Assembly: GCA_002404155.1 (NCBI GenBank)
Contig: DHJC01000058.1
Coordinates: 1-64,000, forward strand
Length of the DNA: 64,000 nucleotides
Direction of reading: 5' to 3'
Source of the DNA: Chloroflexi bacterium UBA4730
Lineage (GTDB): Bacteria; Chloroflexota; Limnocylindria; P2-11E
A program made the translations under genes and the position numbers. Below, one piece after another: positions 51,681 through 61,151 of the stretch. How positions within the stretch are numbered: position 1 is the stretch's first letter; each line of letters starts with the position of its first letter. The notes beneath the pieces are model-generated. The model searched no databases and was not told the origin of the DNA. It saw only the letters and a program-made list of their open reading frames with translations.

Positions 51681-52457
51681 CTACCCGTCAATTTCGTGAC
51701 TTGCCCGCAGGAGCGCGATGAGCGCGGGGTGCAATGGCCGGCCGGACGCGACGATCTCGGTGTGTTCGGTCCACGTCACCACACCGCCGGCTTCGCGTAC
51801 CAGGAGCTCGCCAGCCGCGGAATCCCACGGCGAGCGGGACACCTCGAAGTACGCGTCGAGGCGACCGGCCGCGACCCACGCGAGGTCGAGCGCCGCGGAC
51901 CCCGCGCGGCGGATGTCACGGACCTTGCCGGCGAGCCGGGCAACGACGGCAGCCTGGGCGGCCCGCTCGGCCGCGTCATAGCTGAAGCCGGTCGCGACAA
52001 GCGCGATCGCCGGGTCGCCGACCGTGCTGGCCGCGAGTGGGCGGCCGGCGAGGCGGGCGCCGCCACCGCGCACCGCCGTGAACAGCTCGTCGCGCGATGG
52101 GTCGTACACCGCGCCGGCGATCGCCCCGTCCGCATCCGCGCAGGCGATGCTCACGCACCAATGCGGCTGGCCGTAGAGGTAGTTGATCGTGCCGTCCAAG
52201 GGATCGACGAGCCACCGGATCCCGCTCTGTCCCTCGTGCGCCGAGCCCTCTTCGGCGATCAGCGTGTCGTGCGGCCGCCGCTGGCGGATGAAGGCGACGA
52301 CTGCCTGCTCCGCCTGCTCGTCGGCTTCGGACACCAGATCGGTCGCGGTCGACTTGCTCCGTACGCCGACCGCCGGGCCACCGAAGCGCGCGAGGAGGAT
52401 GGCCGTGGCCGATCGGGCGGCCCCGATCGCGATCTCGAGCGCATCGGTCGCGGTCAG
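51681..52457 (-). CDS. inositol monophosphatase family protein
   Basis: About 258 residues from CTG 52,457. A reading from GTG 52,334 would lack the first helix ([20 protein letters not shown]). Metal and substrate motifs are [26 protein letters not shown] and [19 protein letters not shown]. These Mg-dependent phosphatases act on inositol phosphate, PAP or fructose bisphosphate; specificity is not clear. No ATG/GTG/TTG fits the natural N-terminus. It starts 11 bases past the PhoD stop. Confidence 0.82.
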   Translation of the reverse strand: MTATDALEIAIGAARSATAILLARFGGPAVGVRSKSTATDLVSEADEQAEQAVVAFIRQRRPHDTLIAEEGSAHEGQSGIRWLVDPLDGTINYLYGQPHWCVSIACADADGAIAGAVYDPSRDELFTAVRGGGARLAGRPLAASTVGDPAIALVATGFSYDAAERAAQAAVVARLAGKVRDIRRAGSAALDLAWVAAGRLDAYFEVSRSPWDSAAGELLVREAGGVVTWTEHTEIVASGRPLHPALIALLRASHEIDG

Positions 52458-52467
52458 CGCCGCGACG

Positions 52468-54018
52468 TCAGGCGCGATGGGCCCCCGGCGTTCCGTCGTC
52501 GACGACGAAGGTGGCGGTGGTGCTCACGATGGCCGTGGGGCTCCGGACCGTCGAGACCGCGCGGAAGTCCGCCGTCAACCGGGTCCGCTCGACGGTGCAG
52601 CGGACGTAGCCCTTGTGGTTGTCGAAGAAGCGCAGCTGGGGATTCTTCGCCGATGGATCGAATTGCGTCGCCGGCGGGGTCGGATCGCTGTCTGAGCTGA
52701 TGGCGGTGCCGAGGATCTCGGTCGCGACCGTGGGCGATCGGGGATCGGAGAAGTCTCGCTTCAGGTCGTAGACGAAGTTCACGTGGCTGTCGCCGGAGAG
52801 CACGACGGGGTTCTTCGTGCGCGCCAACTGGTCGAGCACGACCTGCCGATCCGCCACGTAGCCCATCCAGTTGTCGACGCCGTCGAAGTGCTGCACGGCC
52901 GGCGTGGGGCTCGAGTCCTGCTGGGCGAACCGCACCGACTGCGCGACGAGATTCCAGGTGGCGTGTGACGCGGCGAGGCCGCTCACGAGCCACGCCCGCT
53001 GCTCCGTCCCCAGCATCGTTCGCTTCGGATCCAGGCTGGCCGCGCAATAGCCCGACGCGGTCTCGTCCTTGTCGGCACAGAGGGGCACCTCGGGCGAGCG
53101 GTACTGCCGCGTGTCGAGCACGTGAAAGGTCGCGAGGTCGCCGAAGGACAGGGACCGGTAGAGCTTCAACGCCGGACCCTGCGGGCGCGGCACGCGGACC
53201 GGCATGTGTTCGTAGAACGCCTGGTACGCGACCGTTCGTTCGAAGACGGCCTGCTTGTTCCTCGGGTCAGTCACATCGATGCCGCCGGCGTAGTTGTTCT
53301 CCACTTCGTGGTCGTCCCACGTCACGATCCACGGGAAGGCGGCATGGGCCGCCTGCAGATCCTTGTCGCTGCGATATTGCGCGTAGCGGTCGCGATAGTC
53401 GGCCTGGCTGAAGCTCCAGTCGCTCTTCGCGTACCCGCGCACGGTGTCGCCACGGGCGTTGCCCTCGTAGATGTAGTCGCCGAGGAACAGCACGGCATGC
53501 AGGTCCTCGCGCGCGAGGGCCGCGTGCGCGGTGTAAAAGCCCTGCGTGTAGTTCTGGCACGATGCGACCGCGAATCTCAGCTGCTGCGGGCTCGAACCGG
53601 CGGCCGGTGCGGTGCGGGTGCGGCCGATGGGGCTGTCGATGCCACCCGCGCGGAAGCGATACCAGTACCCCCGGTCCGGATCCAGACCGGTGACGTCGAC
53701 GTGCACCGCGTGCGCGAGCTCGGCGGTGGCGGTCACCCTGCCGCTCCGCGCGACATCCGTCAGCGCCTCGTCGCGAGCGACGGTCCAGTCGAGGTCGACG
53801 GGCGCCGGGCCCATCCCGCCGCCGTTCAGGGGATCGACCGCCAGGCGCGTCCACAGCACGACAGCGTCGGCCAGCGGGTCGCCCGACGCGACGCCGAGCG
53901 TGAACGGGTCGCGGTCGAGCCTGAGTGGGGCCGGGGCCTGGGTGCACGCAGCCAGCGGCGCCAGTGCGGTAAGTGCGGCGATCCGTGCGGATGCGGCGAT
54001 GAACGCGCGCCGGTCCAT
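52468..54018 (-). CDS. PhoD-type alkaline phosphatase
   Basis: 516 residues from ATG 54,018 (MDRRAFIAASARIAALTALA); twin-arginine-like RR plus a lipobox-like LAAC suggest export and lipid anchoring. Domains: an N-terminal beta-sandwich DPFTLGVASGDPLADAVVLW, then the metallophosphatase with SCQNYTQGFY, LHAVLFLGDYIYEG, WDDHEVENNYAG, VVLSGDSHVNFVYDLKRDF. PhoD enzymes hydrolyse phosphate mono- and diesters such as teichoic acids, using Fe/Ca. Pho-box control was not seen. Confidence 0.9.
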   Translation of the reverse strand: MDRRAFIAASARIAALTALAPLAACTQAPAPLRLDRDPFTLGVASGDPLADAVVLWTRLAVDPLNGGGMGPAPVDLDWTVARDEALTDVARSGRVTATAELAHAVHVDVTGLDPDRGYWYRFRAGGIDSPIGRTRTAPAAGSSPQQLRFAVASCQNYTQGFYTAHAALAREDLHAVLFLGDYIYEGNARGDTVRGYAKSDWSFSQADYRDRYAQYRSDKDLQAAHAAFPWIVTWDDHEVENNYAGGIDVTDPRNKQAVFERTVAYQAFYEHMPVRVPRPQGPALKLYRSLSFGDLATFHVLDTRQYRSPEVPLCADKDETASGYCAASLDPKRTMLGTEQRAWLVSGLAASHATWNLVAQSVRFAQQDSSPTPAVQHFDGVDNWMGYVADRQVVLDQLARTKNPVVLSGDSHVNFVYDLKRDFSDPRSPTVATEILGTAISSDSDPTPPATQFDPSAKNPQLRFFDNHKGYVRCTVERTRLTADFRAVSTVRSPTAIVSTTATFVVDDGTPGAHRA

Positions 54019-54025
54019 GACCGTG

Positions 54026-55846
54026 CTAAGCGGACGCACTCGCCTCGTGAGCGCGGTATTGGAGCTCGTAGAGCCGATGGTAGACGCCGTGCTGGTTCAG
54101 CAGCTCTTTGTGCGTCCCGATCTCCGCGACCCGGCCCTTGTGCAGCACGATGATCCGGTCGACGTTCTGGATGGTCGACAGACGGTGGGCGATGATGATC
54201 GAGGTCCGCCCGACCATGAGCTTGCGGAGCGCGTCCTGGATCAGATGCTCCGTCTCGGTGTCGACCGATGACGTGGCTTCATCGAGCACGAGCATGATCT
54301 CGGGGTTGAACGCGATCGCGCGGGCGAACGCGAGGAGCTGCTTCTGGCCGACCGAGAGCGTCGAGCCGCGCTCGGTCACGACGGTGTCGTAGCCGTCCGG
54401 CAGCCGGTCGATGAACTTATCCGCGTTGACGAACCGCGCCGCCGACCGCACCTGCTCGTCCGCGATGGCCGTCTCGTTCAGCCGGATGTTCGAGGCGATC
54501 GTACCCGCGAAGATGAACGGGTCCTGGAGCACGACCCCGACGTGGCGCCGCACCTCGCGCTGGGCGAGGTCCCGGAGGTCCACGCCGTCCAACAGGATGC
54601 GGCCCTTCTGCACGTCGTAGAACCGCGAGATGAGGCTGATGATCGAGGTCTTCCCCGCCCCCGTGGCGCCGACGATGGCCACGCTCTCCCCGGCCGAGAT
54701 CTTGAAGTCGACGTCGCGGAGCACCCAGTCACCCTCGTTGTACGCGAACGAGACGTTCTCCATGGTGATCTCGCCGCGGACGCTCGGGAGCGCCACCGGG
54801 TGCGGCGCGTCGACGATGGTGGCTTTCGTGTCGAGCAGCCGGAACACCCGCTCCGACGACGCCATCGCCGACTGCAGGATGTTGTATTTCTCGGAAAGGT
54901 CCTGGATCGGCCGGAAGAATTGGTCGAGGAGCTGCCAGAACGCCAGCAGCGTCCCGATGGTCATCTGGCCGCCGAGGGACCAGTAGCCGCCGGCGATGAA
55001 CAGGGCCGTGGCCGCGCCGGCGCGGGTGAACGTCACCGCCGGGAAGAACAGGCTCATCGCCTTGATCGCGCCCTGATTCGCCTCGAGGAGGTCGGTGTTC
55101 AGCTCGTCGAACTGCTTGTACGCGCGCGGCTCGCGCGTGAACAGCTGGACGATCGACATGCCGCTGATGTTCTCGTTCAGGTACGCGTTGATCCGCGCCA
55201 ACCGGATGCGGATGGCCCGGAATGACTGGCGCATCGTCTTCCGGAAGTAGAAGGTGAGCGCGACGATGATCGGCAGGGTTGCGTACGTGATGAGGGCGAG
55301 CCGCCAGTCGAGGAACAGCAGCACGACGGCGATCCCGATCAGCATGAGGAAGTCGCCGAAGATCGAGACGACGCCTTGGGTCACCATGTCCGTGAGCGCG
55401 TCGATGTCGTTCGTGATCCGGGTCATGAGCCGGCCGACCGGGTTGCGGTCGAAGAACGAGAGCGAGAGCGACTGCAGGTGCCCGAACAGCTGGACCCGCA
55501 GGTCGTACATCGCGCGCTGGCCGACGTACGTCGTCAGGATGTTCTGGGCGTACCGGAGTGCCGCCGATGCGAGCAGGACCCCGAGGTATGCGGCACCAAG
55601 CGGTACGAGCAGCCGGAGGCCCTCGGCCGCGGGGATGCTGCCGCTGACTGCCGGCGCGATGGCCTGGTCGATGAGGAACTTCGTGATGATCGGCGGCGCG
55701 ATGTCGGCGAAGGACAGGAAGACGAGCAGCAGGAACGCGATCGCAACGAGGCGGCGGTACGGCCTGAGGTAGCCGAGAAGCCGCCGCATCAGCCGCGCGT
55801 CGTACGCCTTGCCGAGGATCTCGTCCTCCTGGAAGAACCCTGCCAT
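54026..55846 (-). CDS. ABC exporter half, catalytic-site subunit
   Basis: 606 residues; six-helix membrane domain (FLLLVFLSFADIAPPIITKF; TRITNDIDALTDMVTQGVVS) and an ATPase domain with Walker A GATGAGKTS, signature LSVGQKQLLAFARAIAF and Walker B LVLDEATSSVDTETE with the catalytic Glu present. The signature has SVGQ instead of SGGQ. With the neighbouring half it makes a heterodimeric exporter. It starts within the upstream stop (TGATG). Confidence 0.9.
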   Translation of the reverse strand: MAGFFQEDEILGKAYDARLMRRLLGYLRPYRRLVAIAFLLLVFLSFADIAPPIITKFLIDQAIAPAVSGSIPAAEGLRLLVPLGAAYLGVLLASAALRYAQNILTTYVGQRAMYDLRVQLFGHLQSLSLSFFDRNPVGRLMTRITNDIDALTDMVTQGVVSIFGDFLMLIGIAVVLLFLDWRLALITYATLPIIVALTFYFRKTMRQSFRAIRIRLARINAYLNENISGMSIVQLFTREPRAYKQFDELNTDLLEANQGAIKAMSLFFPAVTFTRAGAATALFIAGGYWSLGGQMTIGTLLAFWQLLDQFFRPIQDLSEKYNILQSAMASSERVFRLLDTKATIVDAPHPVALPSVRGEITMENVSFAYNEGDWVLRDVDFKISAGESVAIVGATGAGKTSIISLISRFYDVQKGRILLDGVDLRDLAQREVRRHVGVVLQDPFIFAGTIASNIRLNETAIADEQVRSAARFVNADKFIDRLPDGYDTVVTERGSTLSVGQKQLLAFARAIAFNPEIMLVLDEATSSVDTETEHLIQDALRKLMVGRTSIIIAHRLSTIQNVDRIIVLHKGRVAEIGTHKELLNQHGVYHRLYELQYRAHEASASA

Positions 55847-57684
55847 CAGGAGCTCTCCCCCATGCCGCCACCGCCCATACGGGTGCGGAACCGGGTCGGC
55901 GCGGATTCCGCCGCCCTTACGCGTCGCTCGTGCTCTTCGCGCTCGGTATCCACGTCGAGCTCTTCCTCAAGCAGCTGGCGCCGGTACATCTGCGCATAGA
56001 TGCCGTTGCGCTCGAGGAGCTCCCGGTGGGTGCCCCGCTCCGCGATCCGGCCATCGTCGAGGACGAGGATCTCGTCCGCGTCCTTCACGGTCGAGATGCG
56101 GTGCGCCACGACGATGCTCGTGCGCTCCTGCATCACGCCGCGGAGGCGACGGAGGATCTCCGACTCGGTGTACGTGTCCACAGAGCTCATCGCGTCATCG
56201 AGGATCAGGATCTTCGGGTCCTTCGCGACCGCGCGGGCGATGGCCGTCCGTTGCTTCTGGCCTCCGGAGAGCGTCACGCCGCGCTCGCCGATCATCGTGT
56301 CGAAGCGCGCCGGGAAGTCCTCGACGTCCTTGTTGAGTTGCGAGACGTCGCCGGCCCAGTCGAGCTTCGTGTCCGTCAGCGCGGTCTCGAGACCGAAACC
56401 GACGTTCTCGCGCAGCGGGACGCTGAACAGGAACGTCTCCTGGGGCACGTAGCCGACCGCATGGCGGAGGGTCGCCAGCGGGTAGCGCTTCACGTCGACG
56501 CCATCGATGAGGATCTCGCCGCTCGTCGCGTCGAACAGCCGCGGGATGAGGTTCACCAGACTCGACTTGCCGGAGCCGGTGTGTCCGACGATCGCGAGCG
56601 AGCCGCCGGCGGGCACCGTGAAGCTCACGTCGCGGAGCACGGTCGCCGGTCCGTACGCGAAGCCAACGTTCCGGAACTCGACGTCCCCGCGGATCGGGTG
56701 CGTCGCGGGCTCGGCGGGATCCACGATGTCGGGCTTCGCGTCCCAGATCTCCTGCAGCCGCTGCAGCGAGGCCCAGCCCTGCTGGAACAGGTTCGACACC
56801 CAGCCAAGGGCGATCATCGGCCACGCGAGGAGGTTGAGGTAGGCCACGAACTGCACGAGCTGTCCGAGCGTCATCCGTCCCTCTATCGCATCCTGGCCGC
56901 CGACGTAGAGGGTCCCGAGGACCGAGAGGCCGAGGATGAAAGACATCGTCGGCCAGATGAGGCCGTCCATCCGCCGGAGGTTGATCGCGCGCGAGACGTA
57001 CTCCTCATTGACCGCGGCGAACCGGGCGATCTCCGCGTTCTCTTGCGAGAAGGCCTTCACGACGCGGATGCCCGAGAAGTTCTCCTGCGCGCTCGTGGAC
57101 ATCTCCGAGAACTGGGCCTGCAGCCGCTCGAACTTCACATGGACCCGGCGGCCGATGAACCAGAACGTGAGCGACACGAGGGGCATGAGGACGATCGAGA
57201 TCAGCGTCAGCTTGGCCGACACGCCGAGCATCGAGATGATCGTGAACGTGAACGTCATCGACGTCGACACGATGTTCATCACGCCGGGGCCCTGCATCAT
57301 CCGTGTTGCCGACAGGTCGTTCGTCATGCGGGCCATGAGGTCACCAATGCGCTGATGCTGGAAGTACCCGAGGTGCATGCGCTGGAGATGCGCGAAGAGG
57401 TCGTTGCGCATGTCGTACTCGATGAAGCGCGACGTGTTCATCATGAAGTATCGGCCGGCGGCCCGGAACACGGCCTCGAACGCCGAGAACACCAGGGCGA
57501 AAAGCGCGAGCCGGACGATCGCGTCCAGCGTCGTGCCGTGGTTCAGCCCGTCGACGATCTGGCCGATGAAGCGCGGCGGTACGACGGCAGCGATGGACCC
57601 AGCGGCAACGGCCAGCGTGCCGAGGAGGAGCTGGGTGCGGTGCCGGCCGACGTAGTGGAGGTAGGTGGCCCGGGCGGAGGTCAC
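55846..57684 (-). CDS. ABC exporter half, degenerate-site subunit
   Basis: 612 residues; membrane domain with PPRFIGQIVDGLNHGTTLDA and QRIGDLMARMTNDLSATRMM, ATPase with Walker A GHTGSGKSS, signature LSGGQKQRTAIARAVAKDPK and Walker B ILILDDAMSSVDTYTE. The usual catalytic Glu after Walker B is Asp, as in TM287-like halves of heterodimeric exporters, while its signature is canonical. The pair therefore has one good and one degenerate ATP site. Substrate may be lipid or drug; not decidable. Confidence 0.9.
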   Translation of the reverse strand: MTSARATYLHYVGRHRTQLLLGTLAVAAGSIAAVVPPRFIGQIVDGLNHGTTLDAIVRLALFALVFSAFEAVFRAAGRYFMMNTSRFIEYDMRNDLFAHLQRMHLGYFQHQRIGDLMARMTNDLSATRMMQGPGVMNIVSTSMTFTFTIISMLGVSAKLTLISIVLMPLVSLTFWFIGRRVHVKFERLQAQFSEMSTSAQENFSGIRVVKAFSQENAEIARFAAVNEEYVSRAINLRRMDGLIWPTMSFILGLSVLGTLYVGGQDAIEGRMTLGQLVQFVAYLNLLAWPMIALGWVSNLFQQGWASLQRLQEIWDAKPDIVDPAEPATHPIRGDVEFRNVGFAYGPATVLRDVSFTVPAGGSLAIVGHTGSGKSSLVNLIPRLFDATSGEILIDGVDVKRYPLATLRHAVGYVPQETFLFSVPLRENVGFGLETALTDTKLDWAGDVSQLNKDVEDFPARFDTMIGERGVTLSGGQKQRTAIARAVAKDPKILILDDAMSSVDTYTESEILRRLRGVMQERTSIVVAHRISTVKDADEILVLDDGRIAERGTHRELLERNGIYAQMYRRQLLEEELDVDTEREEHERRVRAAESAPTRFRTRMGGGGMGESS

Positions 57685-57722
57685 GTAGGGACGAGTCTAG
57701 TCGGCGGGGTCCGGATCACCGG

Positions 57723-59042
57723 TCACACTCCGGGCGCAGCCTCGGCACGGGCACGGCTGCGGGACGCGCGCCCGCCGACCCACGCGAGGAGGCAGGCGAC
57801 CGCGCCGCCGACGAACACCGGCGCGACGCCATAGGCGTCTGCGACGGGGCCGACCAGCAGCAGCGGCGCGAAGCTGAATACCGAGACGAGCATGTTCAGC
57901 ACGCCGAAGATGCGCCCGCGGATCTCGTCGTGCAGATCCGATTGCAGGCGCGTCATCGACGGTACCGTGATGAACGCGTACGACACGCCGAATACGAAGG
58001 CGGTGAGGCTCACCAGCCCGACGAAGAACGGGAACCCCGCGGTCGGGCCGGTCGCGCTCCGGAACACCGCCGCGAGCGGCCGCTCCGCGGCGAGGATCAG
58101 GAGCGCGATCGCCGTCACGATGAGGCCTGTCCCAATCGCGCGGTTCGGCGCGAGCCGTCCGCCGATGACGTTCAGTGCCCCGAGGCCCACCACGACACCG
58201 AGCCCCGCCGGGGCGACGAGGACCACGACGTTCTTCTCGCCGAGCCCGAGGACCTCACGCACGAAGCCGGGAGCGAGGGCCCCAGCGACGGCGACGAGCA
58301 TGTAGGTCAGAGCGATGTAGACCAGCGACCAGACCACCGGCGGGTGCCTCCGCAGGTACGCGAACGCCTCGCCGACGCCCCCCAGCGTTTCCGCGATGGC
58401 CGCGCCTGCGACTTTCACGCCGAGCCGGTCTGGACGGACGGGCGGCGTCACGCTCGGCACGGTGAGGCAGAGGAGGGCGGCGCCGAAGAACATCGATGCG
58501 ATCACGACGAAGAGCGCCAGGTAGCCGGAGATCGCGATGACGACGGGCGCGAGGATGATGAAGCCCACGAGGAAGGCCCCATTGAACGTGAACGTGAAGA
58601 GCGAGTTGGCGACGAGCAGATCGCGCTTCCGGACGATCGCCGGGATCGTCGCCGATTCCGCTGGAACGAAGAACACGGTGATCGCCGCGACCAGGAAGTT
58701 CACGATGTACGCCGCGCTCACGCTCTCACCGAGCACCAGGAGTGGCAGGACCGCCGCCGCGCGCAGGGCATTGGTGATGACGAGCACGCGCTTCCGATCG
58801 GTGCGATCGACGATGACCCCGGCGAAGACGCCGAACACGACGGCCGGGAGGAGGGCCAGCAGGATGAGGATCGACGACGACGTGTTCGACTTCGTGATCT
58901 CGCCAACGAGCACGATGAGCGCGAAGGTCGTCGCGTTCGCGGCGACCTGCGACAGGATCTGGGCGGCCCAGAGGGCCAGGAACGCCCGGTTGCGCAGGAT
59001 GCCGCGCTCGGCCGCATCGCCGAGGGGCTCAGCCGGACCCAC
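57723..59042 (-). CDS. major facilitator superfamily transporter
   Basis: 439 residues from GTG 59,042. Twelve likely membrane helices. FLALWAAQILSQVAANATTF and VFGVFAGVIVDRTDRKRVLV (the MFS loop 2-3 motif), PAESATIPAIVRKRDLLVAN, and LQSDLHDEIRGRIFGVLNML. This subgroup resembles MDR-type efflux proteins of Actinobacteria and Chloroflexota (MFS_3/enterobactin exporter-like). The frame upstream is antisense noise. It lies 5 bases from the DUF951 stop. Confidence 0.85.
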   Translation of the reverse strand: MGPAEPLGDAAERGILRNRAFLALWAAQILSQVAANATTFALIVLVGEITKSNTSSSILILLALLPAVVFGVFAGVIVDRTDRKRVLVITNALRAAAVLPLLVLGESVSAAYIVNFLVAAITVFFVPAESATIPAIVRKRDLLVANSLFTFTFNGAFLVGFIILAPVVIAISGYLALFVVIASMFFGAALLCLTVPSVTPPVRPDRLGVKVAGAAIAETLGGVGEAFAYLRRHPPVVWSLVYIALTYMLVAVAGALAPGFVREVLGLGEKNVVVLVAPAGLGVVVGLGALNVIGGRLAPNRAIGTGLIVTAIALLILAAERPLAAVFRSATGPTAGFPFFVGLVSLTAFVFGVSYAFITVPSMTRLQSDLHDEIRGRIFGVLNMLVSVFSFAPLLLVGPVADAYGVAPVFVGGAVACLLAWVGGRASRSRARAEAAPGV

Positions 59043-59046
59043 GTCC

Positions 59047-59262
59047 CTACTCGGCTGGCGCCAGAGGGCCGCGCTCGACGAACCGCTTGATGTCGCGCTC
59101 GAGTTCGCTCCGGCCGATGAGGACGCGCCGCGCGCAGCAGGTACAGCGCACGCCGATGTCCGCGCCGAGCCGCACGACGCGCCAGGTGTCGCCGCCGCAC
59201 GGGTGCTGCTTTCGCAGCACGACGACGTCATCGAGGTACAGCGGCAGCGGCGGCTTCGGCAT
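59047..59262 (-). CDS. DUF951 protein
   Basis: 71 residues from ATG 59,262: YLDDVVVLRKQHPCGGDTWR, then VVRLGADIGVRCTCCARRVL and ERDIKRFVE. DUF951 is a small conserved protein of Firmicutes and Chloroflexota (CGG and CxxC pairs suggest metal binding), often linked to translation/GTPase genes. A good taxonomic hint in this window. Confidence 0.88.
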   Translation of the reverse strand: MPKPPLPLYLDDVVVLRKQHPCGGDTWRVVRLGADIGVRCTCCARRVLIGRSELERDIKRFVERGPLAPAE

Positions 59263-59288
59263 GAGGAGACGCAGTCTAGGAGGGGCGC

Positions 59289-59942
59289 TCAGCGCTGAAC
59301 CGCTACCGCCGGCAGGTCGAGCGTCGTTTCTTTCGTCACGGTGAAGCGCGTCTTCGGATAGATCAGCTCGAACTGCCCCTCGATCCCGCCGGTCCTCGTG
59401 ATCGCGACCTGCATCACGTCGGACGCGCCGATGGCCTTGACCGTCCACGGTCCGTTGAGCTGCTTGCCGTCGAGGAGGATCGCGCGCTCGGGGCCCGGGC
59501 CGTACCACGAGTGCGGGCTGACGCGCACGTCGTTCACGGAGATGGCCTCGGCGCCCGCGTTGCGCAGCTCGTTCGTGAGATCACTCATCGCGCGATCGTC
59601 GAAGGTGCCGTCGATCGTCACGGAGATCCCCTGGCCCCGGGCCGGGCTCACCGCCGCGAACACCCTGAGCTGGTCGATCTCGCGCTGGCTCTCGGTCAGC
59701 GACCCCTGGCCGTTCGAGACGGAATCCCGGGCGCCGGCCACGCGCAGCCGGAGGTCGAAGATCTCGTCGCGGAGCGAGTTGTTCCGGTCGGACAGGTTCG
59801 CGATGAGCGTCGTGAGCGATGCCGGGGTCTCGAGCTGCAGGCTGCGCGAATAGACATCCTGGGAGCGGAACTGCGTGACCACGAGGATCCCGAGGAAGAG
59901 CGCGATCGCCGTCGCGGCGATGCCGCCCGCGTTCGACCTCAT
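59289..59942 (-). CDS. DUF881 family protein, second copy
   Basis: 217 residues from ATG 59,942. Single N-terminal membrane helix (GIAATAIALFLGILVVTQF), coiled coil (TLIANLSDRNNSLRDEIFDL), and the DUF881 domain (ISVTIDGTFDDRAMSDLTNE, AEAISVNDVRVSPHSW). DUF881 proteins accompany cell-division/sporulation-type genes in Actinobacteria and Firmicutes. ATGA overlap with the first copy; two adjacent, diverged paralogues. Confidence 0.85.
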   Translation of the reverse strand: MRSNAGGIAATAIALFLGILVVTQFRSQDVYSRSLQLETPASLTTLIANLSDRNNSLRDEIFDLRLRVAGARDSVSNGQGSLTESQREIDQLRVFAAVSPARGQGISVTIDGTFDDRAMSDLTNELRNAGAEAISVNDVRVSPHSWYGPGPERAILLDGKQLNGPWTVKAIGASDVMQVAITRTGGIEGQFELIYPKTRFTVTKETTLDLPAVAVQR

Positions 59943-60688
59943 TGCGGGGAGGCGATGCGGACGGTCAGCGCGCCGTCGTAGGCCGGCACGTTGATCGCAT
60001 TCGCGCGCGTGACCCGGAAGCCGAGGCCCTGCACGTCGCGGCGGGCCTTGATGTCCCGGAGCTGATTTGGGTCGTCGAACGCGCCGAGCACGCTGTTTTG
60101 CGGTCCGATCACCGCGATGTTGAACGGTGGCGAGAGCAGCGTTCCGTTCACCATGATCGTCGAGCCGACGCAATACACGCTTGTGCTCGACACGACGCGC
60201 TGCGCGTTGACCGAGATGGCCTGCGCGCCGCCGCGCCACGCGGTGTTCAGGATGTCGGTGAGGTCGGTCGAGTGGCAGATGGCCTGGTCGAGGTTGGTCG
60301 CGCCGGCCGCGACGGTGTGCGAGTCGTCGAGCTGCACCACCACGCCATCGCCCGTGACCGCGGTCAACCCGGCCTGGGCCTTGAGCTCGTCGATCCGCTT
60401 CTGGAGCTCGCTCGCCGCGCCGCTCTGGGTCGCGGCGTTCGATTGGATCTGGTCGAGCTGCGTCCGGAGGTCTTGGAGCTGGACCTTGAGATCGTTCTGC
60501 TCCTTCTGGAGCGCGAACGCGGCGTCGGTGAGCGGCGTGTTGTAGCGGACGGCGATCGAGCTCCGCTCCGGCTGTCCCTGCCACTGCGCCGCGACGAGGA
60601 AGCCGAACAGCATGGCCGGCAGCAGCAGAGCGACCCCGTGCTTCAGCCGCTGGCGGCGTGGGTCCGAGCTCGCCGCGATGGCCGTCAC
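59939..60688 (-). CDS. DUF881 family protein, first copy
   Basis: 249 residues from GTG 60,688. Basic N-terminus, one membrane helix (ALLLPAMLFGFLVAAQW), coiled coil (NDLKVQLQDLRTQLDQIQSN) and DUF881 domain (VTGDGVVVQLDDSHTVA, WRGGAQAISVNAQRVVSSTS, NIAVIGPQNSVLG). A periplasm/outside-facing anchored protein of unknown role. Its GTG overlaps the stop of the small ORF at 60,849. Confidence 0.85.
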   Translation of the reverse strand: MTAIAASSDPRRQRLKHGVALLLPAMLFGFLVAAQWQGQPERSSIAVRYNTPLTDAAFALQKEQNDLKVQLQDLRTQLDQIQSNAATQSGAASELQKRIDELKAQAGLTAVTGDGVVVQLDDSHTVAAGATNLDQAICHSTDLTDILNTAWRGGAQAISVNAQRVVSSTSVYCVGSTIMVNGTLLSPPFNIAVIGPQNSVLGAFDDPNQLRDIKARRDVQGLGFRVTRANAINVPAYDGALTVRIASPQ

Positions 60689-61040
60689 GCCTCCAGTGTC
60701 ACACGCGCCAGGGGCCGGTCGATGGTCGCTCGCTCGGTTGCCGTGCCGTACCGGTCTCTCTTGCGCCACGCCGCCACCGCCGGGAGCACCACCGCGAACC
60801 CCGCATCGGCCGCGGCGTCCCGGAAGGCGTCGAGGAACCGCGCTCGCATGAACCGTCCAGCCTCTCCAGGATGAGATCGGCGCCGGTCGCGTCGTAGAGC
60901 GTCGGCACCCGGTCGCCGCGCGCGGCGTAGGGGAGGAGCGCCGCCTGCTTCGTGGCGGGGCGGCCGGCCTTATGGCGGCGCAGCATCCGGCAGTCCCCCA
61001 AGTCGAAGACGTCGGCGTCGCGCCGATCGCGATGAGTCAC
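60685..61040 (-). pseudogene. small protein upstream of DUF881 genes, possible frameshift
   Basis: One frame from ATG 61,040 reads DVFDLGDCRMLRRHKAGRPA and GDRVPTLYDATGADLILERL. Another from ATG 60,849 reads MRARFLDAFRDAAADAGFAV then VLPAVAAWRKRDRYGTATER and ends in a GTGA overlap with the first DUF881 gene. Together they look like one about 110-residue protein split by an indel near 60,850. Alternatively there are two small genes. No family recognised; start codon lies in a palindrome. Confidence 0.35.
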
Positions 61041-61116
61041 ATGTGACGGCCCTCCGGGCCGTGAGTCTGTGTCCGTCCACCTGCTCGGCTCGCTATCGCT
61101 CGCTTCGCGTGGACGG
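61036..61116. repeat. series of palindromes before tRNA-Arg
   Basis: A perfect 12-base palindrome GTCACATGTGAC (61,036-61,047) is followed by a 7-base hairpin ACGGCCC/GGGCCGT with a 3-base loop (61,046-61,062) and by 8-base arms CCGTCCAC/GTGGACGG at 61,073-61,080 and 61,109-61,116. The first covers the start codon of the minus-strand small ORF and could be an operator. None ends in a T-run that would make a standard terminator. Confidence 0.5.
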
Positions 61117-61151
61117 CAGCCCCAGAATTGGCTTTACCAATTCTGGGGCTG
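61117..61151 (+). repeat. perfect 15-bp hairpin overlapping the 5' end of tRNA-Arg
   Basis: CAGCCCCAGAATTGG (61,117-61,131) and its exact reverse complement (61,137-61,151) flank a CTTTA loop. The right arm ends in GGGGCTG, the first seven bases of the tRNA, so the leader RNA can pair with the 5' acceptor strand of the tRNA precursor. Confidence 0.8.

Noticed and set aside
55930..57834. A 634-codon open frame on the plus strand
   Set aside because: It is the antisense shadow of the ABC exporter gene; its translation is rich in His/Arg/Glu/Val without domains, while the minus strand has full ABC motifs.
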